A stretch of DNA of 64,000 nucleotides from assembly GCA_903813345.2 (NCBI GenBank), contig CAIIXF020000012.1, positions 3,513,318 to 3,577,317 of the forward strand. The letters are read 5' to 3'. The DNA is from Owenia fusiformis. Its lineage: Eukaryota > Annelida > Polychaeta > Sabellida > Oweniidae. The translations under genes were made by a program, and so were the position numbers. This document shows, one piece after another, positions 12,520-23,880 of this stretch (positions are counted from its first letter, which is position 1; each line of letters opens with the position of its first letter). The notes under the pieces were generated by a model. It saw nothing but the letters and a program-made list of their open reading frames with translations, did no database searches and was not told where the DNA came from.

Positions 12520-13079
12520 TACAGGGTGTCAAATAAGTCCTGCCCCCCCCCCCCCTCTACAGCAAAAACCAAGATATTTGGTACCAAGTGTGATATTTCA
12601 TTGGAAAGGTCTTCCAAAGTTGATTAGCATATATCCGACACATGACAATCAATCTCACAAATTTTTACATTGTATCAATTGAGTTGACCATAGGCCTAGA
12701 AACATGGCATTTTGGCGTATTTGGCAGGATTTAAGAATCGGGTATAAGAAAGGTCAAAGGACCAAACGATGACTAAATATGTACATGGCAATGAATTTAA
12801 CCAATTTCTGTATAGGGTTAGATGTGTAGAAAAAAGAGGTGCAAGGAAAGTGGTGAAAACCTTTTTGTAACAAGTGGAAAGCGAAAAAGATTAACTTTTT
12901 GACATATTTTTGAGGCCATATCCTTGTCATAGAAATACAGGTAAATGTCATCCAAAATACTTAATAGTTGGTGAGTTAACATAACTTTTGATGATCTTTC
13001 CAATGGTATATCACACTAGGTACCGTCTATTAAGGTTTTAGCTGTAGCAAGGGGGGCGGGACTTATTTGACACCCTGTA
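12520..13079. mobile_element. Tc1/mariner-type MITE with TA target duplication
   Basis: The left end TACAGGGTGTCAAATAAGTC is mirrored on the right by GACTTATTTGACACCCTGTA, and TA flanks both ends. Poly-C and poly-G runs lie just inside the ends. At about 560 bp it has no transposase. Confidence 0.75.
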
Positions 13080-13083
13080 TAGA

Positions 13084-13175
13084 GTGGGCGGGTGTCCGTA
13101 CCCGAGGACTATATACACTGTGGCTAGTCGATCTATGTGGATGCAGTCAGGCACATGTAATGTTTCGTGAGTACC
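13084..13175. repeat. Dispersed repeat, inverted copy at 16056-16130
   Basis: GTGGCTAGTCGATCTATGTG with GATGCAGTCA here is matched by its complement at about 16080-16125 (TGACTGCATCCACATAGATC). Both copies include GTACCC next to a CACGA-like string. The pair could be solo ends of one element family. Confidence 0.45.
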
Positions 13176-13886
13176 CGCCTCTGTACTTTTCAATGGAAGA
13201 ATTTTGCACTTCTGTTTAAATAATCTATATTTACTCATCCGTGTATATCATACTTCATTGATTTACAAAACCAAAGCTACGCTATAAACACACATTCTCT
13301 GATATTTTTAGGGAGAATAGATAACTCAAACGAGTTCTCTCGGCCAGTTTTATCATCTCGCTCATAGCTGTGAGAAGGTATGTATAATTTGCCATAGGTT
13401 TACCTTGTAATGGGGAATAAAAAATTCAAGTAATATAATTATTTCACATACACAAATATGTCTGTGTGAAGTAAAATACAAATACAATGCGTTCTATAAT
13501 ATTTTTGGGGTTATGTTATGAAATATCCGCTTTAAAAAAGCAATTTAATTATGATGTATCATGTGGATTAATAGACGTTCTGATTGGATTCATTGAACAG
13601 ACTGGCTAGGTTTCAATTGAATCATTTTGAATGTTTGTATTTTTAATATTTTAATCCACAGTGTCCAAAAACAATAATAATGCTATATTGGAAATTGGAA
13701 AGATTCCACTTACCACGATTTCAAAAAATTGTAAATAGATAATATTATTCTTGAATTATGGTCATTTGTTTCAAGGAATATGGAGGCTCGTTCAGCTGAG
13801 CTGACAAAATCATCAAGATTTACGGATGGTCCATCTGTTGGCTGCTCATTGTCACTTTCAAGGAATGTTAATGGCTCTGAAACGTA

Positions 13887-14466
13887 CAGCCTTGCCCAAG
13901 TCGGTATTTATTTACTTATCTGATCTTGAATTATTACCACCTTGTACAATCCAATGCATCATCGCTGATATTATGCTAAGTTACTCAGCGGTTCCGAGAT
14001 TCCCATAATACTTAGGCTACCTAAGGGTATCGCAAAACCATATTGATTGACAATATGGACATGGACACAACGTGTGACTTCAGGCTGATTGACTAATCAA
14101 AACGTTATCAGGTTGACCTGCATAAAAAAGCAAACTACCCGTCTAGGACTTGAAATTCAATGATCTGATCGAGTATTTCTTGAGAGTTACAATATATTAT
14201 GTTATTAAATGTACATTTGAATGTAAGCAGTCATTAATACTCGGCTAAATGAAATCATGCAATTCAATGTTGATTCAAATCAAAACTGAATTCGCGATGG
14301 AAATGCACGAAGACCTAGTCCGACAATGTAGGGCCGTCGTTGATTTGTCAAATTTTACCGACAAAAACATTGGGTTGGTAAAGCACGTGGCTTTCTCTTG
14401 GGTACAAGGCGGTCATAATAGAAATCAAGATAAGTAAAAGAGACCGACTTGGGCAAGGCTATGAAA
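13887..14466. mobile_element. Nonautonomous element with AGCCTTGCCCAAGTCGGT ends
   Basis: The left end CAGCCTTGCCCAAGTCGGT is mirrored on the right by ACCGACTTGGGCAAGGCTA. The mirror symmetry continues inward with TTACTTATC and with TTGTACAA/GGTACAAGG. It spans about 580 bp and has no coding region. Confidence 0.6.
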
Positions 14467-14989
14467 CTTGATTTGTGGGTATTCCAGTGGGTCGATGGGT
14501 CTTTTGCTCTGAATTCACTTCATTGGCGTACCTAATTTCAACATTTTCATTGTCATCATTACATGATATGGACCCGTTTTTCAAATTAACATTATTAGCG
14601 ATAAAACCATATTTTTTTAGCCTATGGGATCGACCAGGCGTCCGTCCGTCCGTTGGTCCGTCCGTCTGTCAACATTGGCTGCACAAATTAAAACTGCTAT
14701 CTGGATTGAGTCATTTCCACATTCATTTTATGCATATCCATAATGTCTATTTGACCTATCATTGCCATTTCCCAAGTTCGGCCGGTTTCCAAGAAATTGC
14801 TGATTTTCAAATTTCGAGAAAAATCGATCTGATGATAGCCTTATAGAAAGTCAAGAGAAGTGAAGAAAATATTGAAAAAATACCAGTCCAGTCCAGGTCC
14901 AAGTCAAGGTCAAGTTCAGGCCCAAGTCCATATCTAGGTCTAATCAGGTTTAATCTAGGTCAAAGGTCAAGAACTAGGTCAAATCCAGT

Positions 14990-17900
14990 ACTTTGTCATT
15001 TTTTCAATTTTCTCAGTCGTCCTTTCATATTTTTGCTCCTTTTTTAATCATGTTCCTTGGAAAAAAGCTAATCCCTACAGGCAAGTTGTTTTGATCACTT
15101 TTACCGTTTTTGAGATATGGCATCCGCAAAGTAGGTCACAATAAAAAAGTTCTTGGAATTCAATGTATGAGTTATGAAATATGAGAAGAATTGTCCAAGG
15201 AATCCGAATCTGCAAACCAGATTCCGACTTCCGGTTCGGAAGTTATGGCATTTTGAAATCTCAAAAATCGCTATTTTGGTATCCCATGTTAAGTCAATGG
15301 GGCTTGAGAAAATTATCAATTGTAACAACACAACACTAGATACAGCTTGGATGCAGCCAACTTAATACGAATGTACAATAGAAGCCGTCCTCAAAATCTA
15401 CTTTCCTTCAAAATTTGAACACTAAAAGGCCTAGGTCAAAATCTCGGTCAAATTCATAGTTTTTCCTTTGACTACAACAAATCATATCTGAACCAACAAC
15501 AAAGGACTCATCTTTAATTGATCTCATATTTACCAATACTTTTGTTTGTAAATCAGGATATACATTCCTCTGTAGGTTCTACACTGTGTGAGCAGAGGAC
15601 CGTGGGTCCTTTATTTCATCTGTAATTGCATTTTTCAGTTGATGGGTTTATATATAGTATTTTCAATTTCTCATACTTGTAATGGGGTGGCTAATTACTT
15701 TACTGAATGAGGAATGTTTATCCAAACAATGGACACAAAGAAAATCTGGCCAGTTGTCCATCAGTAAATAAATCATCATGATAAAAGTATAATTTATTAA
15801 AGCATCCATTTGTTACCGTTCTGAATCCAATGATACATAGGTGCATCCATTTTATACATATATGTTGACGTTTACGAAATGTTTTTCAAATATCTTCCCT
15901 GTAACAGGAATATGGTAGCTGAAACTTTCACACATTGTCATACTATGTATATTGAATATGTGTGCAAGATTTCAAGTCACAATGTTAAGTAGAAACTCTG
16001 AGATCACTTACCTCGATTTGCTGTCATATTTTTGCAATGATCCCATTCCTTATAATGTACGCGAGTACCCACGATACATTACATATAAATGACTGCATCC
16101 ACATAGATCGACTAGCCACAGTGATATATATAAAATATCAACATGTCGTGGATGATTGTCCACCAAGATACATATATGATTACATGCACGACTCACTGGG
16201 TCAACGTAGCTATTTTCCAAGTCCCTTTAAGTTATTTTTCCGCTTTAAATTGTTTTTTGTTCAACATCAATACAGAAAACCCCTCTATGACTCCTGATTA
16301 AATGCTCGCCTACTTTCAAAATGGCCGTCATTTTTGTCTCGCAAAATTCGCTTTTGTACCATTTACTAGTTTTAGAAATAATTTAAATAATGTTCGACAT
16401 TGAAAAAAAAACATGTCACTGTAAACAGTTATATAATGAAACAATATAGCAAAAATCAAACCAAATTCTTTCAAAAATTCAAAATGGCCGCCACTTTTGC
16501 TGCAAAAAAACACTTTGAGAGCCATAATATGGGAATTATTGTTTTAATTTGCTTTTAAATTTCCAGATATGTTCTTTTTGAATTAGTACCAATGAGGTTT
16601 TAAAGCCTCGACCAAAATTCTTTAAAAAATTGAAAATGGCGGTTTCTTTTGTTGTGGAAAATTGCATTTTTGTGTTTTGAGATAATTGTTTTAAAAAATT
16701 TCCAATTGTCTATTTTCAAAATGCCTACTAGCTTTATTGCCTTCAATTGTTTTAAAACTTACGTGACATTTGTTTTGTACATCGTGGGATCAGTTGGTCG
16801 TTAAACACTAATTTGCTTCTTTGTAGATGTAGGCGCATACATGTCTACATGTATTGATCATAATTAATGTTTGGTAATAGTAGGAGTGTCAGGGACTGCT
16901 GACAGATTACAATTTTGAACCCAAAAGTTGATTTATATTTTCGGCGGTCTCGTTGAAATCAGTGGCATCATCGCATCCCACATGCTTTTCCAGATCCAAA
17001 AATCAATCCTATAAATGTATCGTGGATATTTTGCTTACGATATAAGCCGATGGGAAGTTTTTGAAGAGGACTATGTGGTCTGAATGGATGCGAGGATTCG
17101 GTGGGTAGAGGTTTTGTCAGCTTGTCAATTTAAAGGAGTAGGTTATATTTAACCCTTTATACTGACCACACTTAATTGTTTATGAACTTCGAAAAATAGC
17201 CATAATTCGTATTTCTCTCTATGTAATCATTTGTAATCAAGTTTTGCAAATCAACCACAAACTGCTGGAGACTGCTGAGTCAGCAATAGTCATTTACGGC
17301 CTAAATTGCTACATTTCTGCTCTTTTATAAAGGGATTTAATGCAGTCCTTGCCCAAATAAAAGAAACATACAGTAAACGTTCCACAGTGGGCGAAGGATT
17401 AGCATTCTTATGAGAGAATACAAATATTTCTGCAATTGCTCCAATTTTAACCAGCTATTCTAAATTGATTAGCAATATTATGGCATGGAAATATAATTGC
17501 CCATTTTTCTAAAATATAAAAGAACGAATGGTATAACGAAATATAATTGTAAAACACTAACACATTTGTGTGGTTGTGTGGGTGGGTGGATCTTTTCGTC
17601 CTTAGCTTGTCAGTCTAGGTCTGATACTACATTTAACTTTTACTTGTCACCTTGACTACACTAAATGCAGTCACATCTGGTAGAAATCACAGGCGCTCGG
17701 TAAGGATCCGATGGTCATTTTTGATTTTGATTTTGAATTTGTGATATTTTTGTAAACTGAGCCGTGTTGGTAAATATCAAGATTTAAGATTTCACGGTTC
17801 AATATGAATGACTATGGTTACAGAATTTGCAGCAACCCCAGAAAATCATTGGGAATGGCGATTTCAAAATGCAATACGCTCAGCCATCAAAACAGTTCAT

Positions 17901-18160
17901 TTTCTCAGGTTTAGCAGAGGTTAATTCATATTTTAGGAGGGAATTTTACTTTTGTTTTTTATTTACCTATGTATTTTATCACATTTACTCCAACTTGTTT
18001 TTATCTTGCTTAATACCGTCACATAGTAGTGAATCATAATAATGATGAATCAGTTGGGTTAGTTATTAACTCTAATTAAAAAAAACACTTTAAGCTTATC
18101 AACATTCCACTAAGAGATATGGTGATATTGAGGTTATCATATTTATACAATACCTAGCTG
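14990..18160. other. Gene-free stretch before the claudin-like exon
   Basis: No supported gene. Visible items are a CCGTCC microsatellite-like string just upstream (about 14640) and the second copy of the dispersed repeat at 16056-16130. Several ATGGCSGYCATTTT-like boxes lie at about 16321-16490 and 16630. The short frames here do not resemble proteins. Confidence 0.35.
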
Positions 18161-18194
18161 TTTTTCAATCTTCAGTCAAAATTGGATCAATAAG

Positions 18195-18426
18195 ATGGGG
18201 TTCAGTGGGAAACAAGCGTGGAAACATGGTATCCGTATTGCCGCCGGGTGCCTAATGGGATCATCGTTTGGAAGTGCAATACGGGCTGTAGCAAATAACA
18301 GGTGGGGAGTGGCTACTTTTCAGAATTCAACGGTCAAATATGAAGGAAATATTGGACTGTGGCAATTTTGTGGTGGCTTTAATGGTACTGCAAAGACATG
18401 CCAATGGACAAAGGACATGGACTTGC
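18195..18426 (+). CDS. Claudin/PMP22-like tetraspan protein, exon 1
   Basis: The first coding exon encodes residues 1-77 and ends in phase 1 at a perfect donor, GTAAGT (18427). It holds the family signature of the first extracellular loop: a Trp (NNRWGV), then GLWQFC and a second Cys 10 residues on (TAKTC), the W-GLW-C-C pattern of claudins and PMP22/EMP proteins. The first membrane segment, around residues 12-34, is weakly hydrophobic. An acceptor-like TTCAATCTTCAG ends at 18175, so a 5' untranslated exon is likely upstream. The gene continues at 42405; the intron between is about 24 kb because of the Polinton. Family known, exact member unclear. Confidence 0.75.
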
Positions 18427-19133
18427 GTAAGTACACGACATACTTTTATGTGTGAACCATGGGTAGGGGAACTCAACAGAAAGAGAAGTCCGTGTGTGAA
18501 CTCAAAGCCTATCAAGTAAATATTAGTCATAGGGAGGCCGTCGGATCTCCCTAAAGCTCTAGTCATCAACACCAATTGCCTTGTGGAAATAACCTTATAT
18601 CGTTTCATGTATCTTATCAATTTAATTTGTGAGAAAGACGCGCGTCCAATTAAGACATACTTTATATACCCACGGTGCTTGTGAATCGCGTAATATTTCA
18701 ATGAGTTTTCTCCCCAGGTATCACTTAAAATAACAGTTAGCACTGCAGTGATCATTACATACTCATTTGTTTGTAATAAGAATAGCTCTTTCAAGCGTTC
18801 AAGGTTTATTGCAATCGAACTCCTGTGGTGTACTAGCAACAAGCCAGCGCGGTTGACACACACGGTTAGCCGACACGATTGACACATCGTAATTAGCGGT
18901 GTAAGTGCGCTTGGATGAACTGTTTGTATTGAAAACGTGTGACCATAGGATTTGCACATCATACATACAGGCTTATTGTTCTTTTCGTGATACCGGGGGA
19001 AATCTCATTACCTATTACCCAATGTACTAGCGCCGCGGGCAATTCAAAAACGCAGTCTTAATACTTTCTGATATTTCTTCCGTTGTCTAACTGTGTGAAC
19101 TCATTTAAATCTAGCTATACGAACTCTTTGAGA

Positions 19134-19139
19134 TAAGGA
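19134..19139. other. Left target-site duplication of the Polinton
   Basis: TAAGGA lies immediately left of the terminal inverted repeat. TAAGGC lies immediately right of the other end (41675-41680). Five of six bases agree, as expected for the 6-bp duplications of Polintons after one substitution. Confidence 0.75.
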
Positions 19140-19478
19140 AGTAGTTTAATAGGCATAGTGACCCGGAAGTGTTCGGCAGAGGTCAAATATAAGCGCTCTG
19201 ATTGGTCAATTTTAATCACGTGACCTCGCTGTGATTGGTCAATTTATTAGCCACGTGACCCGGTACTTATTAGCCTCTATGGGTTTAATAACATGGGTTA
19301 ATGGGCAATAAATGTCTCATTAACATTGATGGATGGTTTATCATGAATTTATAATCTAGCTTCAGCCGGCACTTACGGTACAATCCTAGCAATTTGATGA
19401 GAAGGTTGACAGCTGTAAGTCGTAAAAAGGAATAATCAAACTCATAAACCCAACTTCGATTACCAAGTTCGAAACGGC
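19140..19478 (+). repeat. Polinton left terminal inverted repeat
   Basis: Aligned by eye to the complement of 41336-41674, it differs at about four substitutions and two single-base indels in 339 bp, roughly 98% identity. That points to a fairly recent insertion. It includes two CACGTGACC boxes and two TGATTGGTCAATTT (CCAAT-like) boxes. Confidence 0.9.
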
Positions 19479-19669
19479 CGTCAATCGATAATCTAGCTTC
19501 AGTATTGTGAATAGGTTAATTAATAATCGAGACAGTCTTTAAACGGATATATTGATAAATAAAAGTTTACTTAGGGCAAAAAAGTAGATTCCCTGTTTTG
19601 TTCCCCTTGCTTTCACAATGAGATCAATTACATCTTGAGAATTTTTGGGGGAATTTTGAAATTTATTTA

Positions 19670-20475
19670 TTTTTATTTACAAGTATAGCCTCGCAAAAAT
19701 CTTATTTTACATTGTTCACTTATTTCAACATCCCAAGTCCATATACGACTATATAATGTCAGAACATTACATATTTATCCAACAATCTTTTAACCCTCGC
19801 ATAAATTTTCAATTTTATTTTTCATTTTTTCACTTATTGTCTTAAGTCCACATAAAGAATAAAAGATGTAAGTGCGCTTCATTTTTGTCATTTTACCCTT
19901 ACAAATATTTTCATTTTTATTTATTTCGACATCCTAAGACCGTATACATACTACAACATGTCAAAACACTTCATTTTTGACCAACAAACGTTTTACCCTT
20001 ACAAAAAATTTTCAATTCATTTTTTTCATTTTAACTTATTTCAATATCCTAAGATCGTATACATATTATAACATGTCAAAACACTTAATTTTCGTCAGGC
20101 AAATGTTTTACCCTCGCAAAATTTTTCGATACTTTATTCATTTTCACCTATTTCAGCAGTCCGAGTCTGTATAAAGACTAAAAGATGTTAGCACGCTTCA
20201 TTTTTTGTCCAAAAAATGTTTACCCTTACAAAAAATTTCAGTTTTATTTTTTTTATTTTTAAGTTCTTTCAACATCCTAAGCCCATATACTCGCTATATG
20301 ATCTCTAAACGCATCATTTTTGTCCGACAATTTTAACCCTTACAAAAATTTTCAATTTTATTTTTTCATTCTTACTTAATTAAACATTTTAAGACCGTAT
20401 ACATCAAACTATATAATTACGATTCATTTTTGTCAAACAAATGTTTTACCCTCGCAAAAAATTTCGATATTTTTT
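19670..20475 (+). repeat. Array of about 113-bp tandem repeats upstream of the integrase
   Basis: The phrase TTTTACCCTYRCAAAAATTTT recurs at about 19683, 19790, 19892, 19990, 20104, 20218, 20331 and 20444. The spacing settles at 113-114 bp. Each unit also has CGTATACATA-like and CTTCATTTTTGTC boxes. The array fills the space between the terminal repeat and the integrase gene, so it may be the element's control or replication region, but that is inference. Confidence 0.75.
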
Positions 20476-20521
20476 TTCATTTTGTCTACCAATGAACAAT
20501 GGTTTTAAAGTCGCATTCACT

Positions 20522-20529
20522 TATAAAAA
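20522..20529 (+). promoter_or_regulatory. TATA-like box of the integrase gene
   Basis: TATAAAAA lies 44 bp upstream of the integrase ATG at 20566, a spacing that fits a short leader. Confidence 0.45.
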
Positions 20530-20565
20530 CCAAGTCACGATTCTAACAACACTTCAGTTTTTGAC

Positions 20566-21729
20566 ATGGATGAGGAGGTTAGATGTTATCTTAGTCGGTT
20601 GTATTTCGACCCTACATTTAAGGGTAGCTTTACATCACCATCTAAATTTTACAAAAGTATCAAAGAACTTAGAAACGACATAACATTAAAAATGGTAAAA
20701 GATTTTTTGAATGGTGTTGAATCTTACACAATGTATAAACCTGTCAAGAGAAAATTTAAAAGAAGTCCAGTTGATACATTGGGAATTCATTATATGATGG
20801 AAGCCGATTTGATAGATTATAGCAAATTAAAATCAGACAACGATAATTTTTCTTACGTTCTCTTGATCATTGACGTTTTCAGTAAATTTGTACACGCGAA
20901 ACTATTAAAAACTAAAACGGCGAAGGAGACATTTCAGGCCATCAAAAGCATTTTGGATGATTTAGGCGAAGCTAAACACCCCGCCATCTTTAGGTTTGAC
21001 CTGGGAAAAGAATTTGCCAACAATCTCTTGAAGGTATATTTAGATAAATTAGGAATTAAACAAATCTTCAGTCTGAACGAAACAAAAAGCAACTTTATCG
21101 AGAGAGCTATTAAAACAATCTCTGGCCGAGTACACAGATACATGATTGCTCGTCAATCTAATCGTTACGTCGATGTTCTAATGGACATAGTAAATGGTTA
21201 CAACGAAACATTTCATAGAACTATCGGTAGGGCGCCATCTAGCGTGAATGAAGCCACCCAATACGAAGTTATGCATGAACAGTTGACGAGGCAAGAGCAA
21301 CGTGAACAACGGAAACGTGTTAAAAACGTAAATGTCAAGAAAGAAAATGTGGCAAAGAAACGAAAATCAAAGGTTGTTTTTAAATTTAAAGTCCATGATT
21401 TAGTACGTATATCTACGTTACGGCAACCATTTCAGAAGGAATATCACGCGCGATGGACAGGTGAAATATTCAAAATTAAAAGTAAATATAAGAGGGACGG
21501 TGTACCCGTTTATAAATTGATGGATTATAACGACGATGACATAAAAGGCACATTCTATAACGAAGAATTGAATAGGGTGACCACTAAACCGGATCAGTTA
21601 TTTCAAATAGATCATATTCTTAAATATAAGGGGCGGTTACCAAACAACAGATTGGCGTTAGTAAAATGGAAGTTCTGGCCGAAAAAATTCAATTCCTGGG
21701 TGAATGTTAAGGATACCTCTGAAATTTAA
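20566..21729 (+). CDS. INT: Polinton integrase (retroviral-type, with chromodomain)
   Basis: A 387-residue intact frame. It inserts the element's DNA into the genome by strand transfer. The catalytic core spans about residues 75-190: Asp81 in MEADLIDY, Asp145 in FRFDLGKEF and Glu179 in NFIERAIKT form the DDE triad. A basic linker rich in Lys/Arg follows (about 230-270). The last 45 residues form a chromodomain-like end (FQIDHILKYKG and VKWKFWPKKFNSW), usual for Polinton integrases. I do not see a convincing N-terminal zinc finger, so the protein may be slightly short at the front, or this lineage lacks it. The frame is open and undamaged, unlike the capsid and protease genes. Confidence 0.93.
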   Translation: MDEEVRCYLSRLYFDPTFKGSFTSPSKFYKSIKELRNDITLKMVKDFLNGVESYTMYKPVKRKFKRSPVDTLGIHYMMEADLIDYSKLKSDNDNFSYVLLIIDVFSKFVHAKLLKTKTAKETFQAIKSILDDLGEAKHPAIFRFDLGKEFANNLLKVYLDKLGIKQIFSLNETKSNFIERAIKTISGRVHRYMIARQSNRYVDVLMDIVNGYNETFHRTIGRAPSSVNEATQYEVMHEQLTRQEQREQRKRVKNVNVKKENVAKKRKSKVVFKFKVHDLVRISTLRQPFQKEYHARWTGEIFKIKSKYKRDGVPVYKLMDYNDDDIKGTFYNEELNRVTTKPDQLFQIDHILKYKGRLPNNRLALVKWKFWPKKFNSWVNVKDTSEI

Positions 21730-21769
21730 AGACATGGTAATTAAAATGAAATCATTTATACAAAAAAAA

Positions 21770-21842
21770 GGCCCGTCCGGGATTCGACCCCCCGAGACCT
21801 CTCACATCCAAATTGAGAATCGTACTTCTAGATCAATGAGCC
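21770..21842 (-). tRNA. tRNA-Pro(UGG)-like sequence, degenerate
   Basis: Read on the minus strand this 73-nt stretch matches the tRNA-Pro layout. It starts GGCTCATTGATCTAG and has an anticodon loop TTTGGAT with UGG. Then come TGTGAGAGGTC, a T arm with TCGAATCCCGG, and the acceptor half ACGGGCC. Defects are an A-C mismatch in the acceptor stem, an A-G mismatch at the base of the anticodon loop and a T loop two bases too long. It is therefore probably a tRNA pseudogene. It lies 41 bp after the integrase stop and 74 bp before the minor capsid ATG. Confidence 0.6.
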
Positions 21843-21916
21843 GATATAGCCGATATTCGATAGACTTGCCTCGCACCTGGGTATTTAAGAAGATACCTAT
21901 ACGGGTTAATTTAGTT

Positions 21917-22342
21917 ATGAGTTTGAAACAGACGTACGCACATCTTTCGAGCGATGATTCCTTAATTTATTATGCGGATAACACTCAAAGTAAATTTACC
22001 AGCAAGTTACCCAATTACCAAACATTTAAAAAATTAGAAAACTGGACTTGCGGTTTAACCGAAATTTGTCTAGGTAAACATATAAATAAAGGCTTAATAT
22101 ACGTATATTGTAATATAATAGGTGAATCATTAGTAGGACCAACTTCGAGGACGATCCTACGTACTATATTGACATCTAAGACATACTGCCAATTCAAAAA
22201 TATATATTACTTGGATTTAGGACTAAACAACTTTAACGAGATCAGTATTACCTTGACTTATAAGGACGGTTCACCCGTGGAATTTACGAATAATAGCCCC
22301 ACAACCTGCGTTTTACATTTTAAAAAGAGATTTCATATTTGA
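21917..22342 (+). CDS. Polinton minor capsid (penton-type) protein
   Basis: 141 residues from the ATG at 21917. The frame is open further upstream but runs through the tRNA-like sequence, so the inner Met (MSLKQTYAHLSSD) is preferred. It has the conserved front of the Polinton single jelly-roll penton protein (IYYADNTQSKFTSKLP and WTCGLTEICLG), the middle IYVYCNIIGESLVG and the closing VLHFKKRF. In the virion model this protein forms the five-fold vertices. A TATTTAAG box sits about 35 bp upstream. The frame is intact. Function is taken from the family, not shown here. Confidence 0.85.
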   Translation: MSLKQTYAHLSSDDSLIYYADNTQSKFTSKLPNYQTFKKLENWTCGLTEICLGKHINKGLIYVYCNIIGESLVGPTSRTILRTILTSKTYCQFKNIYYLDLGLNNFNEISITLTYKDGSPVEFTNNSPTTCVLHFKKRFHI

Positions 22343-23269
22343 GTAAACTTTTCGCCAATCTAATACAAAGGCTATTAGTGCTACGGCCAAGGCCATTTGT
22401 GTCCAAAACACCTAGATTCAATTTGACTTTAGATTCTTGTAGGGGACCCCAAGGCATGTAAAAAAAAGTTTGTGAACCCTTGCAAAGCAGGCTCAAAAGT
22501 GCTGAGTCAGCAACTTTTATTATTTTTGAGTCGGAATTTGACCATATGCTTGAAAAAATTTAATATCTCATTTCAGGATGTTGCAATTTGATGAAACATT
22601 GTCAATATATCAATAAGGCATGTATGAAGAATTCCTGAAAGTTTGGGTCTTATCCAACAAAATTTGGTAGAGATATGGGAAAATTTGTCCCTAAAAGTAC
22701 ATAATTTCTCTTCAAAATTTCTTAATCAGTCGATAGTTAATCAGTCATTTAAAAAACAGTAAGGGCCTATGGTGTATAAAACCTGATTAAAAACTTCACT
22801 GATGATGTTAGCAAATATTTCTTGCAAAAGTTTCAATAAAAAGTGCATCCATCTATTTTTTCTGATTTTTCTCTTTACCTTCCCCTAAAAATTCAAGAAA
22901 GGGGGCGTGGCACCTTACACTTCAGTTGTGGAACTTGTTGCTAGGGTCAAATAGAAAATGTGTATCATTATAGCAGAATTTGTTATTCTAAGTAAATCTA
23001 AACACTATACGTGACATCATAATATGCTTAACATTTTCATTATCTACCATTTTATATTTTTTACAGCTTATCATTGCCATACCCCATAAAACTGTTTAGG
23101 GTATGTGTGGTCAGCAATAGGAAATACATGTATGTGTACTAATAACATTTTCAAAATTGTATTTCAGGTGTCATTCTTTCCTAATGTTGTTCATGTAGTT
23201 ATGGTTTATGTTTATGAATGATAACACTTCCCATCATTAGTTTGGCAACTCGAACCCCTTTGAATTGTT

Positions 23270-23880
23270 ACACGGAATATGGCATACATTCCTGGTTGCG
23301 TGGTATTTGTGATACGGGTAAATATTCCATACTGACCTGTGGTATGTGGCATATTCCACAGGTGAGTAAGCCATATTCCGCAGTAAATATGCAATATATC
23401 GATTTCAGTGAATACCCTATACTCACCTGCGGAATATGTCATACTCACTTTCGGAATATGCCATATACCGCAGGTGAATATGACATATACCACAGGTGAA
23501 AACGTGATACAGAAAGCCTTGATTTGATTGGTTGTGAGAATCGACTCTAAATGTTAAACTACGCTGGAAATCAATAAAGTTAGTGCGTCAAGTAGTAATA
23601 TATGAATCCTGGATTGATTGAGTAAGTTTATTACGTGAGACTGGTAAGTGATACTTCTGCATAAGTTTATATATTCAATACACTGTACTGTTGATTCTGT
23701 AATCATTATATAATAATTATTTATAAAGTTTTACTTGTTTGTTCAGTAGATGCAATTGACAATTGCCTACTTCTGTATCACATTCTCATTGGTTAGTGTG
23801 TATGCCATATACCGCAGGTGAATCTGTCATACACCGCAAGTGAATATGCCATATTCATTTCGGGATATGGCATATATTTG
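23270..23880. repeat. Short palindromic units around CATATTCCGCAGGTGAATATG
   Basis: About ten variants of a 20-bp unit pairing a CATAT half with an ATATG half, joined by ACCGCAGGTGA or TCACCTGCGGT. They occur in both orientations in two clusters (about 23275-23510 and 23800-23880). They lie in the loop of the foldback element. Confidence 0.65.

Noticed and set aside
23212-23499. Overlapping 93-codon frames on both strands
   Set aside because: Both come from palindromic repeat units.
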